DNA from: Pseudomonas wuhanensis
GTDB taxonomy: Bacteria; Pseudomonadota; Gammaproteobacteria; Pseudomonadales; Pseudomonadaceae
Assembly: GCF_030687395.1 (NCBI RefSeq)
Contig: NZ_CP117430.1
Location: 5,642,001-5,706,000, forward strand
Reading direction: 5' to 3'
Length of the DNA: 64,000 nucleotides
Part shown: positions 1 through 9,274 of the stretch, one piece after another
Numbering within the stretch: the stretch's first letter is position 1
Layout: each line of letters opens with the position of its first letter
Notes under the pieces: generated by a model
Databases searched by the model: none
Told to the model about the DNA's origin: nothing
The model's input: only the letters and a program-made list of their open reading frames with translations
Translations under genes and position numbers: made by a program

Positions 1-492
1 ACCGACCTGGGCTTGTCGGAGCGGATCATCGGTCTGACCATCGTTGCCGTCAGCACGTCCCTGCCGGAGTTGGCCACTTCGTTGATCGCCGCGTTGCGCG
101 GTCAGCGGGACATCGCGGTGGGCAACGTGATCGGCAGCAACCTGCTCAACCTCCTGGGTGTACTCGGGCTGACCGCATTGATCGCGCCGTCGCCGCTGTC
201 AGTCTCGCCGAACGCCCTGGATTTCGACCTGCCGGTAATGCTTGGTGTCGCGGTGCTGTGCCTGCCCGTGTTCTATTCCGGCTACCGGGTGACGCGCGCC
301 GAAGGTCTGCTGTTTTTGGGTTTGTACCTGGCCTATGGACTGCACGTGGTGTCGTTCACCACCGGCATGCCGCTGGCCGGCAAGCTTGAACACCTGATGC
401 TGTTTTTCGTCCTGCCGGCGCTGGGGGCGTTTTTGCTGTTCACGTCGCTGCGCGCCTGGCGTCGCCAACACCATAAGAGGGAATTGCCATGA
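1..492 (+). CDS. Calcium/sodium antiporter, CaCA family (C-terminal part)
   Basis: The reading frame is open from the first base, so the N-terminal half of the protein lies outside the window. What remains (about 163 residues) carries one full alpha-repeat of the Na+/Ca2+ exchanger superfamily: STSLPELATS followed by DIAVGNVIGSNLLNLLGVLG, the paired acidic/Asn ion-binding segments of YrbG-type inner-membrane antiporters. Four or five further hydrophobic helices follow, and the tail is basic. The family exchanges Ca2+ for Na+ or H+. The stop codon overlaps the next gene's ATG (ATGA), so the two are probably cotranscribed. The family assignment is secure. The transported ion is inferred. Confidence 0.88.
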   Translation, partial: TDLGLSERIIGLTIVAVSTSLPELATSLIAALRGQRDIAVGNVIGSNLLNLLGVLGLTALIAPSPLSVSPNALDFDLPVMLGVAVLCLPVFYSGYRVTRAEGLLFLGLYLAYGLHVVSFTTGMPLAGKLEHLMLFFVLPALGAFLLFTSLRAWRRQHHKRELP

Positions 493-869
493 GCACTGAT
501 AACAAGCCTGGGGTTGAAGTCCGCCGCCAAGTAATGGGCGACGCCTTCGTCGACCGCGCCTTGGGCAACGCCACTGAGTTCACCCAACCGTTGCAGGACT
601 TCGTCAATGAACACGCCTGGGGCGGTGTGTGGAATCGCGAAGGTCTGCCGCTGAAAACCCGCAGCCTGATCACCCTCGCCGCGCTGACCGCCTTGAAGTG
701 CCCGCAAGAATTGAAAGGCCATGTGCGTGGCGCGCTGAACAACGGCTGCACCGTGGAAGAAATTCGCGAGGCGCTGCTGCATTGCGCGGTGTATGCCGGC
801 GTGCCGGCGGCGATTGATGCGTTTCGGGCGGCGCAGGAAGTGATCGACAGCTACCAAAAGCCCGAGTAA
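489..869 (+). CDS. Carboxymuconolactone decarboxylase family protein (PcaC-like)
   Basis: A 126-residue, all-helical protein of the CMD/AhpD-like superfamily. Its PcaC-type features are the N-terminal GxxxRRxVMGDAFVDRA pattern, the central LPLKTRSLITLAALTAL segment, and HVRGALNNGCTVEEIREALLHCAVYAGVPAAIDAF. PcaC decarboxylates 4-carboxymuconolactone in the protocatechuate branch of the beta-ketoadipate pathway. Here no pca genes are adjacent and the gene is translationally coupled to a cation antiporter, so the native substrate is open; many stand-alone CMD proteins are peroxidase-like or of unknown role. The single Cys in LLHC is not the CxxC of AhpD, which argues against an AhpD-type peroxidase. 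Confidence 0.82.
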   Translation: MSTDNKPGVEVRRQVMGDAFVDRALGNATEFTQPLQDFVNEHAWGGVWNREGLPLKTRSLITLAALTALKCPQELKGHVRGALNNGCTVEEIREALLHCAVYAGVPAAIDAFRAAQEVIDSYQKPE

Positions 870-898
870 CAAGCAGACATTTGTGCTGGCAGGACTAT

Positions 899-1000
899 CG
901 CCATCGCGGGCAAGCCCGCTCCCCTACAGGGGATCTCCTTTATTGCACAAATTGTGTGAACACCAAAGATCACTGTGGGAGCGGGCTTGCCCGCGATGAG
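899..1000. repeat. REP pair (BIME-like), inverted
   Basis: Two copies of the Pseudomonas REP core GCGGGCAAGCCCGCTCCC face each other across about 50 bp, downstream of the CMD gene and before the convergent AEC transporter. The transcript can form a long cruciform or hairpin. No other gene or signal is visible between 870 and 1028. Confidence 0.9.
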
Positions 1001-1028
1001 GCCCTGGAAGCCACCGCAAATGCCGAGG

Positions 1029-1970
1029 CTAAATCCACCCACCCCACTGCAACAAAAAAATCCCGACGTTGGTGGTGACCGCCGCCATCAGCGTGGTAAT
1101 CACGATGATCGCCGCCGCCAGTTCATGATTACCGTTGGCCTGCCGGGCCATGACAAAACTGGCCGCTGCAGTCGGGCTGCCGAAGTACAGAAACAGAATC
1201 CCCAATTCCGCCCCGCGAAAACCCCAGAGCCAGGCGCCAAGCGTCGCCAGCACCGGCAGGCCGATCATCTTCATCAGGCTTGAACTGAGCGCCGTCGGCC
1301 CGCTTTTGCGCATCGCCGCCAGCGACAACGTGCCACCGATGCAGATCAATGCCAATGGCAAAGTGGTTTGTGCCAGGTACTGGCCGGACGTCTCCAGCCA
1401 CCCCGGCAAACCGATCTTGAAATACGCAAACGGCGCCGCCGCAAACACGCTGATGATCAACGGGTTGACCATCACGCTTTTGCAGATACTCCACGGGTCA
1501 GACTTGATCACCGGGCTGTAGACCGCCAGTACGATGGTCGAAAGCGTGTTGTAAAACAGGATCACCAACGCTGCAAGAATGGCCCCGAGGGAAATCCCGT
1601 AGTCGCCGTACATACTCGCCGCCAGGGCCAGACCGATAACGCCGTTGTTGCCACGGAAAGCGCCTTGGGTATAGATGCCTCGGTCTTCCCGCGGGCATTT
1701 CCAGATCGCCCAGCCCCAGGCAATCGCAAAGCACGCCAGCGTCGCGACCGAGAAGTAGATCAGCAGCGCCGGTTGCAGCGCGGCATGCAGGTCGGCATGC
1801 AAGATGCCCAGAAACAGCAACGCCGGCATGGTGACGTTGAACACCAGGGCCGACGCGGTATGAATGAAGTTGTCGTTGATCCAGTCGATGCGCTTGAGCA
1901 GCGCCCCCAGAAACAGCATGGCAAACACCGGCGCGGTGATGTTCAGGGTTTCGAGGAAGATAGCCAGCAT
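1029..1970 (-). CDS. AEC family transporter (auxin efflux carrier superfamily)
   Basis: A 313-residue integral membrane protein with about ten hydrophobic helices. It opens with MLAIFLETLNITAPVFAMLF and contains the N-terminal ALVFNVTMPALLF segment typical of AEC permeases and a C-terminal helix bundle with FLYFGSPTAAASFVMA. Bacterial members include malonate and other organic-acid exporters or importers (MdcF, MleP). The frame is open further upstream into the REP element, but the first methionine that starts a sensible membrane helix is at 1970, so that start was chosen. No strong Shine-Dalgarno is visible. It follows the sugar-acid operon on the same strand but is separated from it by a REP pair, so co-function is only possible. 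Confidence 0.85.
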   Translation of the reverse strand: MLAIFLETLNITAPVFAMLFLGALLKRIDWINDNFIHTASALVFNVTMPALLFLGILHADLHAALQPALLIYFSVATLACFAIAWGWAIWKCPREDRGIYTQGAFRGNNGVIGLALAASMYGDYGISLGAILAALVILFYNTLSTIVLAVYSPVIKSDPWSICKSVMVNPLIISVFAAAPFAYFKIGLPGWLETSGQYLAQTTLPLALICIGGTLSLAAMRKSGPTALSSSLMKMIGLPVLATLGAWLWGFRGAELGILFLYFGSPTAAASFVMARQANGNHELAAAIIVITTLMAAVTTNVGIFLLQWGGWI

Positions 1971-2042
1971 GCCGGGGGAACCTTGGGTGGGCGTCGTTAG
2001 GGGGCTAATGATAAGCCACCATGTCCCCTGCCGTCTGGTAGA

Positions 2043-2140
2043 TCGCCATCGCGGGCAAGCCCGCTCCCACAGGGTGCTTCTTTGTTGCACAAATTGTGTG
2101 AACCCCGAAGATCACTGTGGGAGCGGGCTTGCCCGCGACG
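2043..2140. repeat. REP pair (BIME-like), inverted
   Basis: Two head-to-head REP units (GCGGGCAAGCCCGCTCCCACAGG and its complement) lie immediately downstream of garD. A hairpin here could protect the 3' end of the sugar-acid operon mRNA. Confidence 0.9.
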
Positions 2141-2155
2141 AACGATAACGCCGTC

Positions 2156-3709
2156 TTACGTGATAGGCGCCGGGTTGAACAAGGTGATGTCGTTATGCAG
2201 CTTATGCTGCTCCGCCCACGTCTGTTTCTTGCCGCTGGCCACGTCCAGGTAGTAGTGGAACAATTCCCAGCCGAGGTCCTCGATCGAAGCTCGCCCGGTC
2301 GCAATCCGCCCGGCATCAATGTCGATCAGGTCCGGCCAGCGTTGCGCCAATTCGGTCCGGGTCGACACCTTCACCACCGGTGCCATCGCCAACCCATAAG
2401 GCGTACCCCGCCCGGTGGTGAACACATGCAGGTTCATCCCCGCCGCCAACTGCAACGTCCCGCAGACAAAATCACTGGCCGGGGTCGCGCAGAAAATCAG
2501 CCCTTTGCGCTTAAAGCGCTCGCCAGGGCCGAGCACCCCATTGATCGCGCTACTGCCGGATTTAACGATCGAGCCCAGGGACTTCTCGACAATATTCGAC
2601 AACCCGCCCTTCTTGTTCCCCGGTGTGGTATTGGCACTGCGATCCGCTTCACCCTTGGCCAGGTAACGGTCGTACCAGTCCATTTCCCGCACCAGTTCCT
2701 GAGCCACTTCCTCGGTTTCGGCACGGGACGTCAGCAGGTAAATCGCATCACGCACTTCAGTGACTTCGGAAAACATCACCGTCGCCCCCGCCCGCAACAA
2801 CAGGTCTGAGGCATAGCCGAGCGCCGGGTTGGCAGTGATGCCAGAGAACGCATCGCTGCCACCGCACTGCATGCCGAGGATCAGCTCGGACGCCGGCACG
2901 GTTTCCCGGCGGCGCAGATCGAGCTTCTTCAAGCGGGTTTCAGCCAGCGCCATGATCTGCTCGATCATCTCGGTGAAACCGTGGCTGGAATCCTGCAGGC
3001 GGTACAACCACGGCTCGCTCAAATCCACCGAACTGTCGTTCTCGTGCATCACCTGCCCGGCCTGCAACTTCTCGCAGCCCAGGCTAATCACCAGCGCTTC
3101 ACCACCCAGGTTCGGGTTGCGCGCCAGGTTGCGCACGGTGCGAATCGGGATGTACGCGTCGGTGGCGGTGATCGCCACGCCGCAGCCGTAACTGTGGGTC
3201 AGCGCCACCACGTCATCGACGTTCGGGTACTTGGGCAGCAACTCGTCCTTGATGCGTTTCACCGCATGGTCCAGCACCCCGGTAACGCACTGCACGGTGG
3301 TGGTGATGCCCAGAATGTTGCGCGTGCCGACGGTGCCGTCGGCGTTGCGATAACCCTCGAAGGTGAAGCCTTCCAGCGGTGCCTGCGCGGTCGGCACTTC
3401 GGTGGACAGCGGCAGGCTGTCCAGCGGTGGTGCGGTGGGCATGCGCAGTTGATCTTCCTTGACCCAGCTGCCACGCGGAATCGGCTGCAATGCGTAACCG
3501 ATGGTCTGGCCGTAACGAATCACCTGGCCGCCTTCGGGAATGTCCTCGAGAGTGACCTTGTGGCTCTGCGGCACAAAATCCACGGTGACCAGGCCATCGG
3601 GGAATTCAGTGCCGGCCGGCACGCCCTGATCGTTGACTACGATCACCACATTGTCCCGCTCGTGCAGGCGGATGTAGCGCGGCGAGTCGGAATGTTCAAT
3701 CAACTGCAT
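2156..3709 (-). CDS. garD: Galactarate dehydratase
   Basis: A 517-residue UxaA/GarD family protein. An N-terminal SAF-like domain (about residues 1-90, with [18 protein letters not shown]) is followed by the long altronate/galactarate dehydratase domain with [25 protein letters not shown] and a C-terminal [11 protein letters not shown]. GarD dehydrates meso-galactarate to 5-dehydro-4-deoxy-D-glucarate, which is the substrate of the KdgD encoded in the same operon. The start at 3709 has a good Shine-Dalgarno (GAGGAG) just downstream of the stop codon of the MFS gene, 11 bp away, indicating tight coupling. Length and motifs are complete. Confidence 0.93.
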   Translation of the reverse strand: MQLIEHSDSPRYIRLHERDNVVIVVNDQGVPAGTEFPDGLVTVDFVPQSHKVTLEDIPEGGQVIRYGQTIGYALQPIPRGSWVKEDQLRMPTAPPLDSLPLSTEVPTAQAPLEGFTFEGYRNADGTVGTRNILGITTTVQCVTGVLDHAVKRIKDELLPKYPNVDDVVALTHSYGCGVAITATDAYIPIRTVRNLARNPNLGGEALVISLGCEKLQAGQVMHENDSSVDLSEPWLYRLQDSSHGFTEMIEQIMALAETRLKKLDLRRRETVPASELILGMQCGGSDAFSGITANPALGYASDLLLRAGATVMFSEVTEVRDAIYLLTSRAETEEVAQELVREMDWYDRYLAKGEADRSANTTPGNKKGGLSNIVEKSLGSIVKSGSSAINGVLGPGERFKRKGLIFCATPASDFVCGTLQLAAGMNLHVFTTGRGTPYGLAMAPVVKVSTRTELAQRWPDLIDIDAGRIATGRASIEDLGWELFHYYLDVASGKKQTWAEQHKLHNDITLFNPAPIT

Positions 3710-3720
3710 GACGCCGCTCC

Positions 3721-5094
3721 TCAGGAATGCGCTTCAGATAACTTATTGTTGGTTTCAGGACCGCTGACAGGCGGCTCTTTGAGGACCACACGCTTGATCG
3801 GGCCAACGATCACCAGATAGCTGAAGACTGCTACCAGCGCGTTGCAACCGACGAACACCAGCGCCCATTTGAACGAGCCGGTGGAGCTGATGATGTAACC
3901 GATAACGATCGGCGTGGTGATCGACGCGATGTTGCCGAAGGTGTTGAACAGACCACCGCTGAGACCCGCGATCTGTTTCGGCGAGGTGTCGGACACCACC
4001 GCCCAGCCCAACGCACCCACGCCTTTGCCGAAGAACGCCAGGGCCATGAAGCCGACGACCATCCATTCAACGTCCACATAGTTGCAAGCCACGATGCTAC
4101 TGGAAACCAGCAAGCCAGCGATGATCGGCGCCTTGCGGGCGAACGTCAGCGAGTGACCTTTGCGCAGCAGGTAATCGGAAATCACCCCGCCAAGCACACC
4201 ACCGATAAACCCGCAGATTGCCGGCAGCGAGGCAATGAAACCGGCCTTGAGGATGGTCATGCCGCGCTCCTGCACCAGATACACCGGGAACCAGGTGAGG
4301 AAGAAGTAAGTGATGCCGTTGATGCAGTATTGGCCCAGATACACGCCGAGCATCATGCGGTTGGTGAGCAGTTGGCGGATGTAGTCCCACTTCGGACCGT
4401 CGCCCTTTTTGCCTTTGCCTTTGCCTTTGTCCTGGTCCATGTCGACCATGCCGCCGTTGTCGGCGATGTGTTTGAACTCGGCGTCGTTGATCATCGGGTG
4501 TTGGCGCGGGCTGTAGATCACCTTCAGCCAGATCCCCGAGAAGACGATGCCGATCACGCCCATGACGATGAACACATGCTGCCAGCCGAAGCTATAGACG
4601 ATCCAGCCCATCAGCGGCGCGAACAACACGGTGGCGAAATATTGCGCCGAGTTGAAGATCGCCGAGGCGGTACCGCGTTCAGCGGTCGGGAACCAGGCCG
4701 CCACGATGCGTGCGTTACCGGGGAAGGATGGCGCTTCGGCCAGGCCCACCAAAAAGCGCAGCATGAACAGCGCGACGACGGCGGTGGAAAGCCCGAATTC
4801 ACCGACATAGCCTTGCAGCACGGTGAACAGCGACCAGGTGAAGATGCTCAGGGCGTAGATTTTTTTTGAACCGAAACGGTCCAGCAGCCAGCCACCGGGA
4901 ATTTGCCCGGCCACGTAGGCCCAACCGAATGCGGAAAAGATATAGCCGAGGGTGACCGCGTCGATGCCGAGGTCTTTTTGCAGGCTGGAGCCGGCGATTG
5001 CGATGGTGGCCCGGTCGGCATAGTTGATCGTGGTCACCAGAAACAGCATGAGCAGGATCAAATAGCGGACGTGAGTCGGCTTGGTCGATTGCAT
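3721..5094 (-). CDS. MFS transporter, glucarate/galactarate (GudP/GarP-like) family
   Basis: A 457-residue major facilitator with twelve predicted helices. It belongs to the anion:cation symporter family, shown by the [26 protein letters not shown] start, [21 protein letters not shown] between helices 2 and 3, and [18 protein letters not shown]. GudP/GarP paralogues import glucarate and galactarate with protons, which fits the flanking catabolic genes. The start at 5094 is preceded by GGGAG; an upstream in-frame extension is low-quality sequence overlapping the REP. The central cytoplasmic loop contains an unusual Lys-Gly run ([12 protein letters not shown]) encoded by a 6-bp tandem repeat. 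Confidence 0.9.
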   Translation of the reverse strand: MQSTKPTHVRYLILLMLFLVTTINYADRATIAIAGSSLQKDLGIDAVTLGYIFSAFGWAYVAGQIPGGWLLDRFGSKKIYALSIFTWSLFTVLQGYVGEFGLSTAVVALFMLRFLVGLAEAPSFPGNARIVAAWFPTAERGTASAIFNSAQYFATVLFAPLMGWIVYSFGWQHVFIVMGVIGIVFSGIWLKVIYSPRQHPMINDAEFKHIADNGGMVDMDQDKGKGKGKKGDGPKWDYIRQLLTNRMMLGVYLGQYCINGITYFFLTWFPVYLVQERGMTILKAGFIASLPAICGFIGGVLGGVISDYLLRKGHSLTFARKAPIIAGLLVSSSIVACNYVDVEWMVVGFMALAFFGKGVGALGWAVVSDTSPKQIAGLSGGLFNTFGNIASITTPIVIGYIISSTGSFKWALVFVGCNALVAVFSYLVIVGPIKRVVLKEPPVSGPETNNKLSEAHS

Positions 5095-5159
5095 TGTAGA
5101 TGTACTCCCACTGATTATTTTTATGCGGGTAATAACAATTTTTTTGTCGTATCTGGCTT

Positions 5160-5250
5160 TTGTGGGAGCCGGGCTTGCCCGCGATGCAGGCACCACGCAG
5201 TGTCAGTCTCAACGCGGTGATGCTATCGCAGGCAAGCCAGCTCCCACAGG
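5160..5250. repeat. REP pair (BIME-like), inverted
   Basis: TGTGGGAGCCGGGCTTGCCCGCGATG and, inverted, ATCGCAGGCAAGCCAGCTCCCACAGG flank a 40-bp spacer between the aldehyde dehydrogenase and the MFS gene, inside the operon. Confidence 0.88.
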
Positions 5251-5262
5251 TACTGCGGTGTA

Positions 5263-6708
5263 TCAGGAACCGATGTAGGCAGTTTTTACGACCGTGTAGA
5301 ACTCTTGCGCATAGCGACCTTGCTCACGTGATCCATAGGATGAACCTTTACGCCCACCGAACGGAACGTGGTAATCCACGCCGGCGGTCGGCAGGTTGAC
5401 CATCACCATCCCGGCCTGGGAGTGGCGTTTGAAGTGGTTAGCGTACTTCAACGACGTGGTAGCGATGCCCGCCGACAGGCCGAACTCGGTGTCGTTGGCC
5501 ATTTCCAGCGCCGCCTCGTAATCAGCCACGCGAACGATATTGGCCACCGGGCCGAAGATCTCTTCGCGGCTGATGCGCATCGCAGCTTCGCTGTCGGCAA
5601 ACAGCGTCGGGGCGAGGAAGTAGCCTTCCGTGTCGCAGGTCACCAGACCACCGCCACTGACCAGACGCGCACCTTCGGACTGGCCGATGTCGATGTACTT
5701 CATGTCTTGTTCAAGCTGAGCTTGGGAAACCACCGGACCGATATCGGTACCACTTTTCAGCGCGTGACCGACCTTGATCGACTTCATGCGCTCGGCCATG
5801 GCTTCGACGAACTGGTCGTGAATCCCGGCGGTGACGATGAAGCGGCTCGACGCGGTGCAACGCTGGCCGGTGGAATAGAACGCGCTCTGTACCGACAGCT
5901 CGACCGCTTGCTTGAGGTCGGCGTCATCCAGAATGATCTGCGGGTTCTTGCCGCCCATTTCCAGCTGAACCTTGGCCTGGCGCGATACGCAGCTGACAGC
6001 GATCTGACGACCCACGCCCACGGAACCGGTGAAGCTGATGCCGTCGACTTTCGGGCTCTGCACCAGCGCATCGCCAACCACGCGACCGCTGCCCATCACC
6101 AGGTTGAACACGCCGGCCGGGAAGCCTGCGCGAGAGATGATTTCCGCCAGCGCCCAGGCGCAACCCGGCACCAGATCAGCAGGCTTCAGCACGACGCAGT
6201 TGCCGTAGGCCAGGGCCGGAGCGATTTTCCACGCAGGGATCGCAATCGGGAAATTCCACGGGGTGATCAGTCCGACCACACCCAACGCTTCGCGAGTGAC
6301 TTCAACGTTCACACCCGGACGCACCGACGGCAGGTAATCGCCGGACAGGCGCAGGCATTCACCGGCGAAGAACTTGAAAATATTACCGGCGCGAGTCACT
6401 TCGCCGATGGCTTCGGGCAGGGTCTTGCCTTCTTCCCGGGCCAGCAAAGTGCCGAGCTCTTCGCGACGAGCGAGGATTTCAGTACCGACTTTATCCAGTG
6501 AATCGTGACGCGCCTGAATGCCCGAAGTGGACCAGGCCGGGAACGCGGCGCGAGCGGCGTCGATGGCGGCGTGGACCTGAGCCAGATCGGCCTTGGCGTA
6601 GTCGCCGATGGTATCGGTCAGCTCGGACGGGTTGATGTTGGCGCAGTAATCACTGCCCGCCACCCATTCGCCGTTGATGTAGTTATCGAAACGCTTTGTA
6701 TCTGCCAC
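5263..6708 (-). CDS. 2,5-dioxovalerate (alpha-ketoglutaric semialdehyde) dehydrogenase
   Basis: A 481-residue NAD(P)-dependent aldehyde dehydrogenase. Catalytic features are all present: TPWNFP (Asn152), general base Glu250 in LEMGGKNP, and nucleophile Cys284 in TGQRCTASS. In the pathway encoded here, KdgD produces 2,5-dioxovalerate and this enzyme would oxidise it to 2-oxoglutarate, feeding the TCA cycle. The specific substrate is inferred from position between kdgD and the importer. The start is GTG at 6708 with an upstream AAAAGGGGC. It lies downstream of kdgD across a hairpin terminator and upstream of the MFS gene across a REP pair, so stoichiometry within the operon may be tuned. Confidence 0.88.
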   Translation of the reverse strand: MADTKRFDNYINGEWVAGSDYCANINPSELTDTIGDYAKADLAQVHAAIDAARAAFPAWSTSGIQARHDSLDKVGTEILARREELGTLLAREEGKTLPEAIGEVTRAGNIFKFFAGECLRLSGDYLPSVRPGVNVEVTREALGVVGLITPWNFPIAIPAWKIAPALAYGNCVVLKPADLVPGCAWALAEIISRAGFPAGVFNLVMGSGRVVGDALVQSPKVDGISFTGSVGVGRQIAVSCVSRQAKVQLEMGGKNPQIILDDADLKQAVELSVQSAFYSTGQRCTASSRFIVTAGIHDQFVEAMAERMKSIKVGHALKSGTDIGPVVSQAQLEQDMKYIDIGQSEGARLVSGGGLVTCDTEGYFLAPTLFADSEAAMRISREEIFGPVANIVRVADYEAALEMANDTEFGLSAGIATTSLKYANHFKRHSQAGMVMVNLPTAGVDYHVPFGGRKGSSYGSREQGRYAQEFYTVVKTAYIGS

Positions 6709-6738
6709 GGGCTGCCCCTTTTAAAAGAAGTCCTCACG

Positions 6739-6764
6739 CAAAAAGCCGCTGATTGCTCAGCGGC
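6739..6764 (-). terminator. Intrinsic terminator/attenuator between kdgD and the aldehyde dehydrogenase
   Basis: On the minus strand an 8-bp perfect stem (GCCGCTGA, 4-nt loop, TCAGCGGC) is followed directly by TTTTT. It sits 18 nt after the kdgD stop codon and upstream of the next gene in the same direction, so partial termination could keep kdgD expression above that of the rest. Confidence 0.75.
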
Positions 6765-6781
6765 CCAGGTTTTATCGAGTG

Positions 6782-7693
6782 TTATTGCGCACCTTGCTTG
6801 TCGATCAGCGCGGCGAGCATTTCGTACTCTTCGCCCGTCAGATCGGTCAACGGCGCACGCACAGGACCTGCGTCGAAGCCTGCGATTTTCGCCCCGGCCT
6901 TGACGATGCTCACGGCGTAACCGGCCTTGCGGTTACGGATGTCCAGGTACGGCAGGAAGAAGTCGTCGATGATCTTGCCGACAGTGGCGTGATCTTCACG
7001 AGCGATGGCGTGATAGAAATCCATCGCGGTTTTCGGGATGAAGTTGAACACCGCCGAGGAGTAAACCGGTACGCCCAAAGCCTTGTAGGCCGCGGCGTAG
7101 ACTTCGGCGGTCGGCAGACCACCCAGGTAGCTGAAGCGATCACCGAGGCGGCGACGGATCGACACCATCAACTCGATATCGCCCAGGCCATCCTTGTAAC
7201 CAATCAGGTTCGGGCAGCGCTCGGCCAGACGTTCCAGCAAAGGAGCGGTCAGGCGGCAGACGTTGCGGTTGTAAACCACCACGCCAATTTTTACCGATTT
7301 GCATACCGCTTCAACGTGGTCGGCAACACCGTCCTGGCTGGCTTCGGTCAGGTAGTGCGGCAGCAGCAACAGGCCTTTGGCGCCCAGACGCTCGGCTTCC
7401 TGAGCGTATTCGATAGCTTGACGAGTCGAACCGCCAACACCGGCCAGGATCGGCACGCTGGTAGCGCAGGTGTCGACGGCAGTCTTGATGATTTCCGAAT
7501 ATTCGCTGGCCGCCAGAGAGAAGAACTCACCGGTGCCGCCCGCGGCGAACAATGCCGAGGCGCCGTATGGGGCCAGCCATTCGAGACGCTTGATGTAGCC
7601 CGCGCGATGGAAATCGCCCTGAGCATTGAAGTCGGTGACCGGGAACGACAGCAGGCCGGAAGAGAGGATGGACTTCAGTTCTTGTGGATTCAT
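6782..7693 (-). CDS. kdgD: 5-dehydro-4-deoxyglucarate dehydratase
   Basis: A 303-residue class I aldolase-fold enzyme of the DHDPS family. It shows GGTGEFFSL (residues 52-60), the YNRN tyrosine (Tyr141) and the Schiff-base lysine Lys167 in LIGYKDG. KdgD dehydrates and decarboxylates 5-dehydro-4-deoxy-D-glucarate to 2,5-dioxovalerate. The family's characteristic FPVTDF N-terminus and the context (GarD, semialdehyde dehydrogenase, GudP-like importer) separate it from dihydrodipicolinate synthase. It is the first gene of the operon. Its upstream region holds a 24-bp inverted repeat that is a likely operator for the GntR regulator at 10219. Confidence 0.93.
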   Translation of the reverse strand: MNPQELKSILSSGLLSFPVTDFNAQGDFHRAGYIKRLEWLAPYGASALFAAGGTGEFFSLAASEYSEIIKTAVDTCATSVPILAGVGGSTRQAIEYAQEAERLGAKGLLLLPHYLTEASQDGVADHVEAVCKSVKIGVVVYNRNVCRLTAPLLERLAERCPNLIGYKDGLGDIELMVSIRRRLGDRFSYLGGLPTAEVYAAAYKALGVPVYSSAVFNFIPKTAMDFYHAIAREDHATVGKIIDDFFLPYLDIRNRKAGYAVSIVKAGAKIAGFDAGPVRAPLTDLTGEEYEMLAALIDKQGAQ

Positions 7694-7748
7694 TATTCGA
7701 ACACCCTGGTAGCAACGTTTGTGTGAGAAAACTGTTCAGCTTTCGCCG

Positions 7749-7772
7749 AAGTTGTAGGTCATCGTACAACTT
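7749..7772. promoter_or_regulatory. Inverted repeat, candidate FadR/GntR-family operator upstream of kdgD
   Basis: AAGTTGTA - 8 bp - TACAACTT is a perfect inverted repeat about 55 bp upstream of the kdgD start codon. Its right half reads GTTGTACGAT on the minus strand. The same 10-mer occurs 53 bp upstream of the FadR-type regulator gene (11018-11027), suggesting one protein binds both. Confidence 0.5.
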
Positions 7773-7836
7773 AAAATACAACCGTCAACAGCATTTCATC
7801 GCGGACCTCAACATTTGCGTCGGAAAAAGTAATTCC

Positions 7837-7864
7837 TTGACGTAGGAAAGTTCTCATCTATGAT
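7837..7864 (+). promoter_or_regulatory. Sigma70-type promoter of the SOS phospholipase unit
   Basis: TTGACG (7837-7842), a 16-bp spacer and TATGAT (7859-7864) give a near-consensus housekeeping promoter. Transcription would start near 7871, just before the LexA box. Confidence 0.7.
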
Positions 7865-7872
7865 CCAGATAA

Positions 7873-7888
7873 CTGTATATACATACAG
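7873..7888. promoter_or_regulatory. LexA (SOS) box
   Basis: CTGTATATACATACAG matches the gamma-proteobacterial LexA operator (CTG-N10-CAG, AT-rich centre, CTGTAT/ATACAG arms) exactly in both arms. It lies about 9 bp after the -10 element and 40 bp upstream of the ATG at 7929, a position where bound LexA would block initiation. No other complete box was seen in the window. Confidence 0.88.
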
Positions 7889-7928
7889 TTAAATTTGACT
7901 CTACCTACGACATATCAAGGAGCTAGAA

Positions 7929-9260
7929 ATGTCAGGTCTACACGCACAATCGAAGGAAAATACCCGACAGGTCATTGCCGATCTGGATGATCTTTTTACC
8001 GGGCACGGCATCGCCTTTTCTGGCAATGGCGACACGCTTAAGCTCACCGCCGGCAGCCATCACGGCCCCAAACATCAGCATCAAGGCCTGCCGCCGACGC
8101 CACCAAAAAATGCGCTGAAAGGCGCGCCCCAGTTGAGGTTTGAGGGTGCAGAACATACCGCTATCGGCGACAGCACCCTGCTGCGTTTCGTCAAGGATGC
8201 ACCTGCCATACCGGCCTCACAGGTGGAGTTGCACCTGCCCAATGGCCTGGCATTGACCTATGGGCAAGTGATTGCACTGGGGGGTGATTTTTATGGAATT
8301 CCCGATCAACCGATCTGCGAAGGCGCAACAGCGGCGGACCGAATCCAGCGTTTTACCAACGCCTTCAACTCCCTGGCGGTACTGCCGGCCTCAAACGCCG
8401 AGGCGAAGTTGATCCTCGGCGTCATGCAGAAGGAAATCGCCGCCATCAATCAAGCGATCAGGGACGGTAAACAGCCGCATGAGGCTTATGACGCCTTGGG
8501 TGATACGTTGTCGGAAGAGTGGAACAAAATCACCGGCGGCGGCAGCTTCGTCTCGGCACTGTTCCCTTTGGGGCGTTATCTGAAACTGGCCGCCAACAAT
8601 GCCGACCACTTTGCCGAATGGGCGTTGCTGGCTTACATCGCCGGGCACACGGCAGCGCTGCAACATGCGGTGCTGGCCCACAACAGCGGCGATGAAAAGC
8701 AGTTGGAGCAGGCCTATGCGATGAACGCTTTTGCCGATCACTACCTGACCGACCTGTATTCCGCCGGTCACCTGCGAGTACCGCGCAAACAGTTGGCGGC
8801 GGTGGTCACGCCCAGTGATCTCGGTTCGTTGATTACCCGTTTCATGCACGATGAAGACAGCAAGTTCGGCCTCAACGTGAGCAATGGCAACGGCGATCGC
8901 TGGCACGCCTACGGCGACAAGCGCTACTTCGACGCCATCGACAGCGCCAATCGCGCTCAGGTGAATCAAGCGGTTCAGGTGTCGGCGGATGAAGTGTTCG
9001 CGGCGTACCTCGGTGGCACCGCTCCATCGGCCGGCAGCTTCGCTGCTTTGAAAAGACTGCCCGACCTGCAAGCAGTACTGAACCCGGCAGGCAATTTCTC
9101 GCCACTGTTCAAGGTCGAGGGCAACAAGGTGTTGCGGCGCAAGGACGTCAACAACTTGAACGATACCGCCACCGTTGATGATTGGTGGGGTTGGAGCACT
9201 TACCTGCTGCTCAAGGACTACCAACCAACCGGCGCGCTGAATTCAGCGGCCAATGCCTGA
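7929..9260 (+). CDS. Putative zinc-dependent phospholipase C-like protein, SOS-controlled
   Basis: A 443-residue protein without signal peptide or membrane helix. Residues 225-285 form a His/Asp-rich helical region: ADHFAEW (His227), IAGHTAALQH (His240, His246), then FADHYLTDLYSAGHL, i.e. His271-x3-Asp275-x5-His281, the zinc-binding pattern of the S1/P1 nuclease - phospholipase C fold. A second conserved-looking block is FMHDEDSKFGL...GDRWHAYGDKR (about 306-332). It resembles proteins annotated as phosphatidylcholine-hydrolysing phospholipase in Pseudomonas, but I assign this from motifs only. A strong AAGGAG precedes the ATG. It is the first gene of a two-gene unit under a LexA box, so expression should rise after DNA damage. 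Cytoplasmic location suggests release by lysis or action on the cell's own membrane. Confidence 0.68.
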   Translation: MSGLHAQSKENTRQVIADLDDLFTGHGIAFSGNGDTLKLTAGSHHGPKHQHQGLPPTPPKNALKGAPQLRFEGAEHTAIGDSTLLRFVKDAPAIPASQVELHLPNGLALTYGQVIALGGDFYGIPDQPICEGATAADRIQRFTNAFNSLAVLPASNAEAKLILGVMQKEIAAINQAIRDGKQPHEAYDALGDTLSEEWNKITGGGSFVSALFPLGRYLKLAANNADHFAEWALLAYIAGHTAALQHAVLAHNSGDEKQLEQAYAMNAFADHYLTDLYSAGHLRVPRKQLAAVVTPSDLGSLITRFMHDEDSKFGLNVSNGNGDRWHAYGDKRYFDAIDSANRAQVNQAVQVSADEVFAAYLGGTAPSAGSFAALKRLPDLQAVLNPAGNFSPLFKVEGNKVLRRKDVNNLNDTATVDDWWGWSTYLLLKDYQPTGALNSAANA

Positions 9261-9274
9261 TAAGGAGATCACTG

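Noticed and set aside
899..1000. CRISPR-like repeats
   Set aside because: The recurring palindromes are scattered as inverted pairs, not regularly spaced direct repeats with spacers, and no cas gene is present.
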